A DNA stretch of 7,552 bases from Gammaproteobacteria bacterium (GCA_028064935.1 JAPTWT010000323.1:1-7552), one strand, 5' to 3'; shown: positions 1-7,052, numbered from the stretch's first letter. Notes: a model not told the origin generated them from the letters alone. Program-made: numbers and translations.

Positions 1-107
1 CTCTGTGTCAGCCAAACGGTATCCTGTTCCAACCGCACATCCACCCGCATAGAACCGCCGGGGCGAGCAACACCAGACAAAGGTTGGGGCCCTCTCTGGA
101 AGGGCAT
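1..107 (-). CDS. RhuM-family protein, N-terminal fragment running off the left edge
   Basis: On the minus strand an open frame reads toward position 1 and leaves the window. Its last visible residues are RVDVRLEQDTVWLTQ (codons ending at 3-5). The V-R-L-E-x-x-T-V-W-L-T-Q signature matches, from memory, the N-terminal segment of RhuM-type virulence or KilA-N-associated proteins, which are common in genomic islands. The family usually has a short lead-in before this motif, so the true start is probably upstream of the internal ATG at 48-50. An ATG at 105-107 would give a 19-residue lead-in ending GGS, but no convincing ribosome site precedes it. Only about 35 codons are visible, so neither function nor intactness can be judged. 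The gene lies in the same direction as the operon but about 420 bases beyond it. It points to accessory DNA on this flank. Confidence 0.55.
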   Translation of the reverse strand, partial: MPFQRGPQPLSGVARPGGSMRVDVRLEQDTVWLTQ

Positions 108-525
108 CTGGCCCGCCTGTCCCCTGACGCCGACATGATGGCCTACCGCTGTGGCGCCCATGGCATGCTGCCCTACGGGGCGGTCACCCGCCTGAGATAA
201 CGGGGCTTGACCGCCCGGCGACTCGCCGACCGCTTTCCAAAATCGAGACAGGAAAGCCCTTCGGTGGAGCACGACGACACAACGAATCGTCACTGGTTTC
301 TGCGCGCCTCACGCGGCATACGCCAACTGGCCGCAATCGTCCCGTGGCCTGCATAGCGGGCTTCTGGGACAAGATGCGCACAATGACACCTTCCGGCGGC
401 CGCTCGGGACCGGATCCGGTGACACCGGGGCAACCCGGCCCATGATGCGCCACCCTGTCAGGCTCGTGTACCCCATCGCCGGGCGGCGATTGGCTCCGAC
501 GCCCTTACATTACGCCGGGCCTATA
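108..525. other. Intergenic stretch between the operon end and the RhuM-like gene
   Basis: I find no gene I can support here. The plus strand can be read from position 3 to 356 with a single in-frame TAA at 198-200, and the minus strand is open from 184 to 453, but neither translation resembles a known family. Such openness is normal in GC-rich DNA. The stretch holds a hairpin at 475-490 and a tandem duplication at 509-537, described separately. No tRNA, CRISPR repeat or intact mobile element was seen. Confidence 0.5.
475..490 (-). terminator. GC-rich hairpin 35 nt past the operon's last gene, possible weak terminator
   Basis: ATCGCC-GGGC-GGCGAT is a perfect 6-bp inverted repeat with a 4-nt loop. 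On the minus strand it can be lengthened to about 8 bp with one mismatch. It lies about 35 nt downstream of the hydrolase stop codon. No run of T follows it in the direction of transcription, so it does not meet the usual rule for a factor-independent terminator. It could act with Rho, stabilise the 3' end or be incidental. Confidence 0.25.
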
Positions 526-537
526 TTACGCCGGGCC
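509..537. repeat. 16-bp tandem duplication across the hydrolase stop codon
   Basis: ATTACGCCGGGCC occurs at 509-521 and again at 525-537, a 13-bp exact match with a 16-bp period. The second copy contains the TAA stop (minus strand, 526-528) of the alpha/beta hydrolase. The duplication changes phase, so the other copy's TAA is not in frame. It looks like a small replication-slippage event at the 3' end of the operon. Confidence 0.7.
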
Positions 538-1521
538 GTGGGCCAGTGCCCCCGCCAGCGCCGCTTCTATCTGGGCTGTCTCGCCCTCGAAACGCCCTGG
601 CGCCCCCGCACAGTGCCCGAATGGCGAACGCAAGACATGGATCTCAGCGCACGCTAAGGCGGCCGCCTCGAAGCGAGCATCGTCCACAGTAAAATATCTA
701 TCAGTATCACATGGCATGATCCAGCATCGCGCCTTGATCTGGCCCAACGCTGCACGGGCCGCATCGGGCGATCGCGCGGTATCCGCCCAGACGCGCAGAA
801 CCGCCAGGAGATCCGCCGCCCTGTGCCCCTGATGGCTGCGCCCCCAGTCATCCAGCAACCCCTGGATGTCGTTGAAGCCCATCTGTCGATACAGCCCGCC
901 GCGGAAGAATTCGGCCGAATATGCCCACCCCGCGTACACGCGCCCGAACAGATCAAGCGCGAGCGCCTCGTCGATCTTCGGCGCAATCTCGAGCACCGGC
1001 GCAATCCCTGACAAAAAGGCGGTATTGACTGGCCAGCAGAACGCGGTCCCGCACACCGCCACGACATTGCGGACACTGTCTGGATACAGCATGGCCCAAT
1101 GCAGCGCCTGCATAGCGCCCATCGACCATCCCGCCGCAAGCGCCAGCTTTCTCACCCCAAGGCTCGCCAGCAACGCGTGCTGCGCATGGACATGGTCCTC
1201 AATGGTAAGCCGGGGGAATAGGCGCGGATTTTCCAGATGACTTGGCGATGTCGATACACCGTTGCCAAACATGTTGGGAGCGACGATGAAGTGCCGCGCG
1301 GGATCCAGTGCCCGGCCTCTGCCGATGAGCGGGGCGTAATGCACATGCGTCCCCGTATAGTAACTGGGAAGAAGTACGGCATTGTCGCCACGCTCATTGA
1401 GCCTGCCCCAGGTCGCATACACGAGGGTGCCGTTGCGTCCCGGACCCGGCCCGGCCGGCAAGACATAAGAGAACCGCCCTATCCGCCCAACAGCGTCAAA
1501 AGAATCGGAGATAGCGGTCAT
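526..1521 (-). CDS. MetX-like alpha/beta-fold hydrolase or acyltransferase
   Basis: Predicted 331-residue soluble alpha/beta hydrolase of the homoserine-acetyltransferase-like group. The nucleophile elbow AAGWSMGAMQALHWA places the catalytic Ser at 133. Likely partners are Asp274 in DTDRYF and His303 in SPFGHCAG. An early LLPSYYTGTH segment (50-59) and APNMFGNG (81-88) correspond to the conserved N-terminal blocks of the MetX fold. It is shorter than typical MetX (about 370-400 residues), and the elbow is GWSMGAMQ rather than the GGSMGGMQ of true MetX. Homoserine acetylation is therefore doubtful; hydrolysis of an amide, ester or gamma-glutamyl product is an inference from context. The start is ATG 1521, overlapping the upstream ligase gene by 26 nt with only a weak ribosome site, which suggests translational coupling. 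An ATG at 1539 is the alternative. It is the last gene of the operon. Confidence 0.8.
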   Translation of the reverse strand: MTAISDSFDAVGRIGRFSYVLPAGPGPGRNGTLVYATWGRLNERGDNAVLLPSYYTGTHVHYAPLIGRGRALDPARHFIVAPNMFGNGVSTSPSHLENPRLFPRLTIEDHVHAQHALLASLGVRKLALAAGWSMGAMQALHWAMLYPDSVRNVVAVCGTAFCWPVNTAFLSGIAPVLEIAPKIDEALALDLFGRVYAGWAYSAEFFRGGLYRQMGFNDIQGLLDDWGRSHQGHRAADLLAVLRVWADTARSPDAARAALGQIKARCWIMPCDTDRYFTVDDARFEAAALACAEIHVLRSPFGHCAGAPGRFEGETAQIEAALAGALAHGPA

Positions 1522-2866
1522 ATTCCCAGTCCGACACATGGTAATTGTAACTTGCCCATTCTTCGCGCTTATAGCCAAGCCATGCGTCGTACATACCCTT
1601 TCCCAACACAGCCTCACTCAACGGATCCTTAGCGAACTCGTCCAGGGCCTCACCCAGACTGCTTGGCAGGGTCCTGAGCCCCAACGCCTCCAGATCCGAC
1701 GCAGACTTCTGATACATGTTTTCCACGTTCGGCGGGCCCGGGTCGAGATCCTTTTCGATCCCCTCCAGTCCTGCCGCCAGCACAAGCGCCGCCGCCAGGT
1801 ACGGATTGCAGGCCGAATCCGCCGCGCGTAGTTCCACGCGCCCTCCCCCGAGCGGGATCCGCAAAGCATTGGTCCGATTGTTGTTCCCATAGCAGCACAA
1901 GACCGGCGCCCAGGTGAACCCAGACGCCGACCCCTTCTTCACCAAACGTTTGTAGCTGTTCACGGTCGGAGCGACCATCGCGCATATCGCGGGCAGATGC
2001 TTTACTATCCCCGCAATGAACCGGTACCCGACGCGGCCCATGTCGCAGCCGCGGGTGTCTGTGCTGTCGGAAAACAGATTGACGCCACGTACAAGATCCC
2101 ATAGAGACATGTTTAAATGCGCACCGCTCCCCGCGCGGTTGGGGAAGACTTTCGGCATAAAACTAGCGAAAGCGCCATTCTTACGCGCGATCTCATGGGC
2201 CATCATCCGAAAGAACGTGTAGCGGTCCGCCATAGTCAGCGCATCAGCGTACATAAAGTCGATCTCGAATTGCCCTATGGCGTCCTCGTGATCGAATGAA
2301 TACACATCCCATCCAAGGGTATTCATGGAGCTCACCAGCTCGTCAACCCACGTCCAGTTATCCAAAAGGCGCCCTACGTCATAGCACGGCTTGGCAAGAT
2401 CCTGACGCGCAGACAGGGGCGCAAACCCCCCTCCCTCTCGCTCTCGCAATACAAAGAATTCCGCTTCGATACCAAGATTGAATTGCAATCCCATGGCTTT
2501 TGCTCTGGCCAGTTGCCGTTTCAGGATATTCCGGCTGCAGGCCTCGAAAGGAGCACCCTTATAGTGAAGATCCGAGGCAAACCACGCGATTTCTGGCTGC
2601 CACGGCATGATCGTGCAGGACTCGGGATCGGGCACAGCCGCCACTTCATCGTCGTGCACGGCTTGGGGCACACCGTCCAGCGCCGCCCCGGTAAAGAGCT
2701 CCGATCCACCCAGCATCCGTCCGTGGTGCGCAACCGGCACCATCTTGGCTTTGGATACCCCATGCATATCAACATAGGACGCCGCACAGTAACGCACGCC
2801 GGCCTCCATCAGGGCCTCCATATCGCTTCGTGTGGTGCGGCCGCCGGTGACGCTTTCACTTGCCAT
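1496..2866 (-). CDS. Glutamine-synthetase-like gamma-glutamyl-amide ligase (type III/GMAS-like)
   Basis: A 456-residue member of the glutamine synthetase superfamily: ATP-dependent joining of glutamate, via gamma-glutamyl phosphate, to an amino group. Conserved metal and substrate residues are visible: Glu134/Glu136 in GIEAEFF, Glu194 and Glu201 in HEDAIGQFE, His250 in GSGAHLNMS, Arg331 and Arg336 in NNNRTNALRIP, and Glu345/Arg347 in RVELRAAD followed by NPYLAAALVLAAGLEGI. The block that carries the ammonium-binding Asp in bacterial GlnA (FDGSSI) reads FTGAAL at 58-63, so that Asp and Ser are absent. This fits GMAS, GlnT or PuuA-like enzymes that use amines instead of ammonia. The C terminus (VSDWEYDRYLRFF) is also of that type. 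The start ATG 2866 has GAGGAG 8 nt upstream; two TTG codons just before it are too close to that site. It follows the nucleotidyltransferase by 18 nt. Candidate substrates include methylamine, ethanolamine or other small amines; the sequence does not say which. Confidence 0.88.
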   Translation of the reverse strand: MASESVTGGRTTRSDMEALMEAGVRYCAASYVDMHGVSKAKMVPVAHHGRMLGGSELFTGAALDGVPQAVHDDEVAAVPDPESCTIMPWQPEIAWFASDLHYKGAPFEACSRNILKRQLARAKAMGLQFNLGIEAEFFVLREREGGGFAPLSARQDLAKPCYDVGRLLDNWTWVDELVSSMNTLGWDVYSFDHEDAIGQFEIDFMYADALTMADRYTFFRMMAHEIARKNGAFASFMPKVFPNRAGSGAHLNMSLWDLVRGVNLFSDSTDTRGCDMGRVGYRFIAGIVKHLPAICAMVAPTVNSYKRLVKKGSASGFTWAPVLCCYGNNNRTNALRIPLGGGRVELRAADSACNPYLAAALVLAAGLEGIEKDLDPGPPNVENMYQKSASDLEALGLRTLPSSLGEALDEFAKDPLSEAVLGKGMYDAWLGYKREEWASYNYHVSDWEYDRYLRFF

Positions 2867-2884
2867 CAACAATACTCCTCGTAG

Positions 2885-3640
2885 TTAGCCGGTCACGGAC
2901 GGATGTCCCGTCGTCGGTTCTTCCGGCAGTTCATACCAGACACTGCGCTCGCCAATAATCGACCGTAGGCGCCATCCCACGCTGCGAGGCGCGCGATCTA
3001 GGTCCTTACGCAGATCCGCGATCTTCGCCCGCAGGCGCTTCACCACATCCGCATCGCGACAGATGCCACCGGCCCGTTGCTCGAGCTTCCCAAGCGTACC
3101 CGTCGCGGTGCGCCACAGCCCCCAATCCCGCCCAAGCAGGCTGCCGATATAACGCACATCGATCGCCCCCACCTCCCCAGATTCGCGCTCAAGCCGGCAA
3201 CAGAGCAGCAGGGCTGCGGCGTCTGCAATATCCTTGTCCTCCGCATGAAACACCTGCAGCTTTGTCAGCAGGAGGTCGCTTGGCGGCAGCGTTACGGGAT
3301 GCAGGTCGAGGCGGTCGCCAAAACGCAGGGTATGGCACATGCGGAACACGTCGATAAAAATATCGATCTTGGTCGCGCCCGCATGGAAGATCATGCGCTC
3401 CTTGCCATTTAGGAGGTTGAATTCCTCCTCGCCCTTGCAGCCGAGGGCGGCCATGGCCGACTTGAGCGCCTTGCGGTCGCGACCCCTGATGACTATGTCG
3501 ATGTCCGCCGATTGCCGCCGAAGCGCATCCGGTACCTGGCCTGCGCACAGGTTCATCACCGCCCGGCCGCCCAGCAGCCGCGCGGTACCCCCGTGGGCTG
3601 CTATGGCCCCTAAAACGTCATGCTCGCTGATCTCGCTCAT
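2885..3640 (-). CDS. Polymerase-beta-type nucleotidyltransferase
   Basis: A 251-residue protein with the minimal nucleotidyltransferase core: LLGGRAV (22-28) supplies the GG motif, ADIDIVI carries Asp46 and Asp48, and KIDIFID carries the third acidic residue, Asp93. This is the arrangement of AbiEii/MNT-type and related stand-alone nucleotidyltransferases, which transfer AMP or another nucleotide to protein, RNA or small molecules. The C-terminal half (about 100-251) is helical and rich in Arg and Lys and I do not recognise it. The start ATG 3640 is chosen because GGAG lies 8 nt upstream; GTG 3649 and ATG 3646 are in frame but too close to it. It begins 5 nt after the permease stop and ends 18 nt before the GS-like gene. 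Since GlnE, the GS adenylyltransferase, has the same catalytic fold, modification of the adjacent GS-like enzyme is a tempting inference. Alternatives are a tRNA or antibiotic nucleotidyltransferase or a toxin. Confidence 0.75.
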   Translation of the reverse strand: MSEISEHDVLGAIAAHGGTARLLGGRAVMNLCAGQVPDALRRQSADIDIVIRGRDRKALKSAMAALGCKGEEEFNLLNGKERMIFHAGATKIDIFIDVFRMCHTLRFGDRLDLHPVTLPPSDLLLTKLQVFHAEDKDIADAAALLLCCRLERESGEVGAIDVRYIGSLLGRDWGLWRTATGTLGKLEQRAGGICRDADVVKRLRAKIADLRKDLDRAPRSVGWRLRSIIGERSVWYELPEEPTTGHPSVTG

Positions 3641-3645
3641 GATCA

Positions 3646-5241
3646 TCACTCCGGCGGAATTTCTGCAAAGGCCAGGTTAATATCAACACCTTGGCGCGCC
3701 TTTATGAATTTTGCGGCATAAAAGTAGACGAACCCCGAAAGAAACACACCCAGATTGATGTAGAGCATTAGCGGTTGCCCGAAACTCACACCGGACTGCG
3801 GATCATTGAGGAACGCCCACGCGATCACGCCCATGCCGATGGCGCTAAGCACGCCCAGGATTGACAATACCGGGATCCCGCCTACCCGCCAGGCCACCGG
3901 TGACGCCTCGAACATGTCTTTCTGGGTATATGGGAAAGCAATGGCTCCGATGGATGTCAGCATGAATGTCCCGCAGACCTGGCCGAAAAATCCCGTTATG
4001 GTAGTAAAGGCGGAATCGTAGGCGTAAAGCCAGAGAAAGCCGATGCCGAGGACAGACGCAAAAATGATAGCCACCATCGGCGAATGCGTTTTTTCATTTA
4101 CCTCAGCGATTTTCGACGGGGCCAGACCGTCGAGCGCCCACGCCAGCATGTTGCGTGTGGCCGTAAGGATATAAATGGGCAGCCACGCGTACGTCCAGAG
4201 CGCAAAGGAGACGCCGATGATCAAAACCAGCCATACATGGTGCGTCAGTGCCGCTGCCAATTCCGAGAAAGTAGGCGTAAAGCCTAGCTTCACATTGGCC
4301 GGGTTGACTGCGGCGATGTCGCCAAGAAAGGAATATCCGAACGCGTGTAGTGTCGCGAAGCTTATGATGAGCAGCCAGAAAGCCGAGTAGAACAGCGAAC
4401 CTGGCATACCCACCATCTGGGACCGGTTGGCCCCCTTGATCTCCCCGCCGATGTAAGCCGAGGCAATGGAAAATCCCAGCACAGTAAACGGCCACGTCAT
4501 CGAGATCAGCGTCTCCTTCAGGCTAAATGGCGCTGGCGTGATGGCGTTCTTCCCGAGATTGGCGGTGATCGCGCTGTATGTGTCCCGATTGCCGGTAAAG
4601 GCATCGGCATAGTGATTGAAGGCGGTGATGGCCGAGTGGGGCGTAGCCCCCATCAGCACCACCGCTGTTACAGCGAGGCCAATGCTTGCCAGAATGAAGC
4701 TCACGGTTTGGATCCGCATGTACAAAGAGACACCGGATATAAACACTGCTGCAAACCCCACAATCAGCACAGTCCCCGTGATCGCAGTACCGAAGGGCGT
4801 GCTGAACCAATCGCCCCAGGTGGTCATCGCCTGAGATCCGAACAACACACCGAGCTCGCGAAACAGGGCCGAGATCCCGTATTTTCCCAGGAACGCGGCG
4901 GGGACGCCGATATAGAAAAAACACCATATGGTGTAATTCCAGTTGGCAACAAAACCAAACAGCGGCGTCGTCGCACGACTCACATAAACATATTCCCCGC
5001 CGGATCTCGGCATGGCCGAAGCGAACATCGCGTACACGAGCGACGTCGGCAGTACGAAGAGGGTACAGAGGATTGTCGATAGATAGATGTTGACCCCAGG
5101 GTAGGATCCATTGGGCATGAACAGGAACATGAACGCCACGCCAATGGCGATATTGATAAAATTGACGTTGTAGATGAACACATCCTTGGCTCCTGCCTGG
5201 CGCACAAGCCCTGTCGCCTTTCTTGCAAAGTTTACGCTCAT
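3646..5241 (-). CDS. APC-superfamily amino acid/amine permease
   Basis: A 531-residue polytopic inner-membrane transporter with about 12 hydrophobic segments, the usual number for the amino acid-polyamine-organocation superfamily. The hallmark MPRSGGEYVYVSR lies at 77-89 after the second membrane span. The first span (about 28-42) is partly broken by Asn residues, as expected for the substrate-binding helix. A conserved central span sits in SMTWPFTVLGFSIASAYIGG. Permeases of this type take up amino acids or amines, usually with protons or sodium. Start ATG 5241 has GGAG 5 nt upstream. It lies 42 nt after the phosphoesterase and 5 nt before the nucleotidyltransferase start. Placement next to a gamma-glutamyl ligase suggests it imports the ligase's substrate, which is inference. 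The loop region around 205-240 is long and polar. Specificity cannot be read from sequence. Confidence 0.9.
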   Translation of the reverse strand: MSVNFARKATGLVRQAGAKDVFIYNVNFINIAIGVAFMFLFMPNGSYPGVNIYLSTILCTLFVLPTSLVYAMFASAMPRSGGEYVYVSRATTPLFGFVANWNYTIWCFFYIGVPAAFLGKYGISALFRELGVLFGSQAMTTWGDWFSTPFGTAITGTVLIVGFAAVFISGVSLYMRIQTVSFILASIGLAVTAVVLMGATPHSAITAFNHYADAFTGNRDTYSAITANLGKNAITPAPFSLKETLISMTWPFTVLGFSIASAYIGGEIKGANRSQMVGMPGSLFYSAFWLLIISFATLHAFGYSFLGDIAAVNPANVKLGFTPTFSELAAALTHHVWLVLIIGVSFALWTYAWLPIYILTATRNMLAWALDGLAPSKIAEVNEKTHSPMVAIIFASVLGIGFLWLYAYDSAFTTITGFFGQVCGTFMLTSIGAIAFPYTQKDMFEASPVAWRVGGIPVLSILGVLSAIGMGVIAWAFLNDPQSGVSFGQPLMLYINLGVFLSGFVYFYAAKFIKARQGVDINLAFAEIPPE

Positions 5242-5283
5242 ACTTTCTCCGGTCGCTCGAGGTCGAACTTACACAGATTTTGA

Positions 5284-6234
5284 CTACGCCTGCACCAGCT
5301 GATGCCCAGCTAGCTTCCCTTTCTTGAAAGAGACTAGAACGCCCCGCAGGACGCCTTCCGAATATTCGCTGCCCGGGTTGATGCACAAAGTCCGGCCCAG
5401 CTGCTTTGTGCCACGTGATTCGTGGATGTGCCCATGCAGACTCACGAGCGGCTGATGGCGCTCGATAATGTTGCGCACGGCCGTGGAGCCGACGGGGGTC
5501 ATGATCGTCTGCCCACCGCTTGTCACGACCTTACCCTCTTCCAGAAGGGGCGCCGAATCGATCCCAGTGTTATACGGCGGCGCATGCAGTGTGAAAACAG
5601 CATCCTGGGGCGACCTGAGTTGCGAAACGATCGCTTCGATATGAGCCTCGAGCTGTTCCTCCCGCATTTCCCGCGGACTGTCGAAGGGGGTCGCATTGGA
5701 ATAGCCGCAGACGGCCATCTGAATCTCGTCCGTGAGATCCGTTACGCTGCCATCGTAGTTTTCCACAACATCGGACTGACGCAGCGCGCGGTCGATAAAC
5801 TCGTCATCGTCGTTGCCTGCGTTCACGAAGCATCTGATTCCGGTGTTTCGCAGACGCTCTTCTGCGATGCCGATCCATCGCTCGATGGCTGCGAGCACTA
5901 CCTTATCGATCATTGCTGCCCGCGCCGCCTCGTCGTTCTTGAAGTGCTCATGCTCATCTGGCGTCATGACAACCGGATAAAAGCCGTTCATCCGCACAGT
6001 CTTCTCGAGTTCATGGCATTCCGTCGCGGTTTGGGCGGAAAATTCGCGCCCCAGAAGGCGGGCCTGCCATCGGCCACCTTGCGCAATGATGGGAACCACC
6101 ATCTTGCCGGCGATATCGCCACCGAGCACGAGGGCATCGGCCTTATAGAACTTCCCGGCATTGAGAAACTTGAGGAAGCATTTCTCGGAGCCGTGTATGT
6201 CCGATGTGTAAAAAAGCTTATACAGCGCGCTCAT
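5284..6234 (-). CDS. Calcineurin-like metallophosphoesterase
   Basis: A 316-residue cytoplasmic enzyme with the full set of metallophosphoesterase motifs: Asp12-x-His14 in YTSDIHG, Gly-Gly-Asp40 in LVLGGDIAG, Gly-Asn141-Asp142 in NAGNDDD, His217 in FTLHAPPY, and Gly-His269-Ile-His271 in SLHGHIHES. These residues would hold a two-metal centre that hydrolyses phosphomono- or diesters. The insert between motifs 2 and 3 (about 45-135) is longer than in small YfcE-like enzymes and largely helical. The ending LCINPGSEYSEG is typical of small-molecule phosphoesterases of this group. Start ATG 6234 has GGAGG 7 nt upstream, and the ATG overlaps the stop of the preceding small ORF as ATGA, which indicates translational coupling. 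Possible substrates are a nucleotidylated product of the neighbouring transferase or a cyclic nucleotide; neither is shown. Confidence 0.85.
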   Translation of the reverse strand: MSALYKLFYTSDIHGSEKCFLKFLNAGKFYKADALVLGGDIAGKMVVPIIAQGGRWQARLLGREFSAQTATECHELEKTVRMNGFYPVVMTPDEHEHFKNDEAARAAMIDKVVLAAIERWIGIAEERLRNTGIRCFVNAGNDDDEFIDRALRQSDVVENYDGSVTDLTDEIQMAVCGYSNATPFDSPREMREEQLEAHIEAIVSQLRSPQDAVFTLHAPPYNTGIDSAPLLEEGKVVTSGGQTIMTPVGSTAVRNIIERHQPLVSLHGHIHESRGTKQLGRTLCINPGSEYSEGVLRGVLVSFKKGKLAGHQLVQA

Positions 6235-6365
6235 GCACTCGCCTCCGCCGCGTTCTTTGGCACTGCGTGGACATACCGGCAGACTCTGCCGCCCGCAGCG
6301 CGCCCGCACACATCCAGCTTTCCGGTTTTCGGCATGTTTCGTGGTCCCCGAGGCCTATTGCGCAT
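6231..6365 (-). CDS. Small basic protein (44 aa) coupled to the phosphoesterase
   Basis: The frame starts at ATG 6363-6365 and ends at TGA 6231-6233. An ideal ribosome site, AGGAGG (6374-6379), lies 8 nt upstream of the start. The TGA overlaps the ATG of the phosphoesterase as ATGA, and the start is 24 nt after the regulator's stop. The product begins MRNRPRGPRNMPKTGKLD and continues with Cys20, Cys29 and His33 (C-x8-C-x3-H) before an Ala-rich tail. It has no membrane segment and is strongly basic. I do not recognise it. The signal is stronger than coincidence because of the ribosome site and exact coupling. It may still be only a coupling leader peptide for the gene after it, and a second in-frame ATG (6333-6335) would give 34 residues. 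Confidence 0.6.
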   Translation of the reverse strand: MRNRPRGPRNMPKTGKLDVCGRAAGGRVCRYVHAVPKNAAEASA

Positions 6366-6389
6366 CTCCGGTTCCTCCTGGAGGCGGCG

Positions 6390-6884
6390 TCAAACACTTT
6401 TCCCAGCCTTCCCGGGCGGGCGCCTTTTCGTATCCCCAGGCAATGGGTGCAGGGGCGGTATAATCGCCGCCATCAATTGCAGGTGGCCGGTTATAACGCC
6501 CTTGAGAGACTTCATTTCGTCGCAAATGGACTGAAGGGTGCTCGCCGGACCCTGCACCAAAATCACTTCGATCATGCGGTCGTGCGTCAGATGGACATGT
6601 AGAGAGCTAATAACTTCATCGATATGCCCGAACTGCAGGTCGGCGAGCTTACTTTGTGCTCCATGTACGTTGCGGTTATAGAAAAGAGTTATGGTTCCCA
6701 CCATTACTGAGTCGTCCTGCGTTCTCTTGTGTTCTATGATCCTGGCATTAAGCATTTCCGAAACAGCCTGGGATCTGCTGCCGTATTTCTTTTCCGACAC
6801 GATACTGTCAAGCTCATCCAGAAGCTCTGACGAAAGGGAAACGGTGATACGGCTGACATATTCCTTTTTCGGCACGACCTGCAT
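6390..6884 (-). CDS. NikR-like ribbon-helix-helix transcriptional regulator
   Basis: A 164-residue protein with an N-terminal ribbon-helix-helix DNA-binding domain (SRITVSLSSELLDELDSIV, about 11-50; GSRSQAVSEML in the second helix). A C-terminal ACT-like metal- or ligand-sensing domain follows (about 58-140), with the signature SSLHVHLTHD. NikR normally binds Ni through His76, His87, His89 and Cys95 (E. coli numbering). Here His96 and His98 match His87 and His89, but the Cys95 position is Met104 and the His76 position is Phe85, with His87 two residues on. Nickel sensing is therefore questionable. About 22 extra residues (PPLHPLPGD onward) extend past the usual end. GGAGGGG lies 9-11 nt upstream of ATG 6884; the in-frame GTG at 6887 is nearly as well placed. 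It is first in the operon, below a sigma54-type promoter and a NikR-type operator, so autoregulation is likely. Confidence 0.85.
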   Translation of the reverse strand: MQVVPKKEYVSRITVSLSSELLDELDSIVSEKKYGSRSQAVSEMLNARIIEHKRTQDDSVMVGTITLFYNRNVHGAQSKLADLQFGHIDEVISSLHVHLTHDRMIEVILVQGPASTLQSICDEMKSLKGVITGHLQLMAAIIPPLHPLPGDTKRRPPGKAGKSV

Positions 6885-6887
6885 CAC

Positions 6888-7052
6888 TAGAAACCCCTCC
6901 ATTTGCCTTGCCGGGCGTCCACAGGGTGGACGGACTCTCTCACGCACCGCCGGACTCGCCGCACAGAGGCGCACTGGCGCATTACTTCCCATAGGGTGCG
7001 GGTAAGAAAAGGCACCGACTGGCCGATAAGACGAATCTGCGATTTGTTCATA
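6888..7052 (-). promoter_or_regulatory. Long 5' leader of the operon with several hairpins
   Basis: From the predicted transcription start (about 7052) to the regulator's start codon is about 165 nt, long for a simple leader. Visible structure includes a perfect 7-bp stem with a 3-nt loop (6916-6932, CGTCCAC/GTGGACG), a GCGC-CAGT-GCGC hairpin (6969-6980) and a GGTGC/GCACC pairing (6995-7016, 12-nt loop). The ribosome site of the regulator follows the strong hairpin by about 15 nt. I could not match it to a riboswitch class that I know; cobalamin, TPP, guanidine and NiCo consensus features were not seen. Confidence 0.35.

Noticed and set aside
3..356. Plus-strand frame broken only by a TAA at 198-200, possible pseudogene
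   Set aside because: The translation is not recognisable, and the minus strand of the first part better fits a RhuM-type N terminus.
184..453. Minus-strand open frame of 89 codons
   Set aside because: No family resemblance and no ribosome site that stands out; the composition is typical of a chance frame in GC-rich DNA.
5422..6534. Long plus-strand open frame of 370 codons opposite the phosphoesterase and regulator
   Set aside because: It lies antisense to genes with clear motifs, and its translation shows no recognisable domain. It is a codon-bias shadow.
6888..7052. Known riboswitch (cobalamin, TPP, guanidine, NiCo) in the leader
   Set aside because: The GGGAAG word and GGTGCC start look superficially cobalamin-like, but the B12 box and the conserved core are absent.
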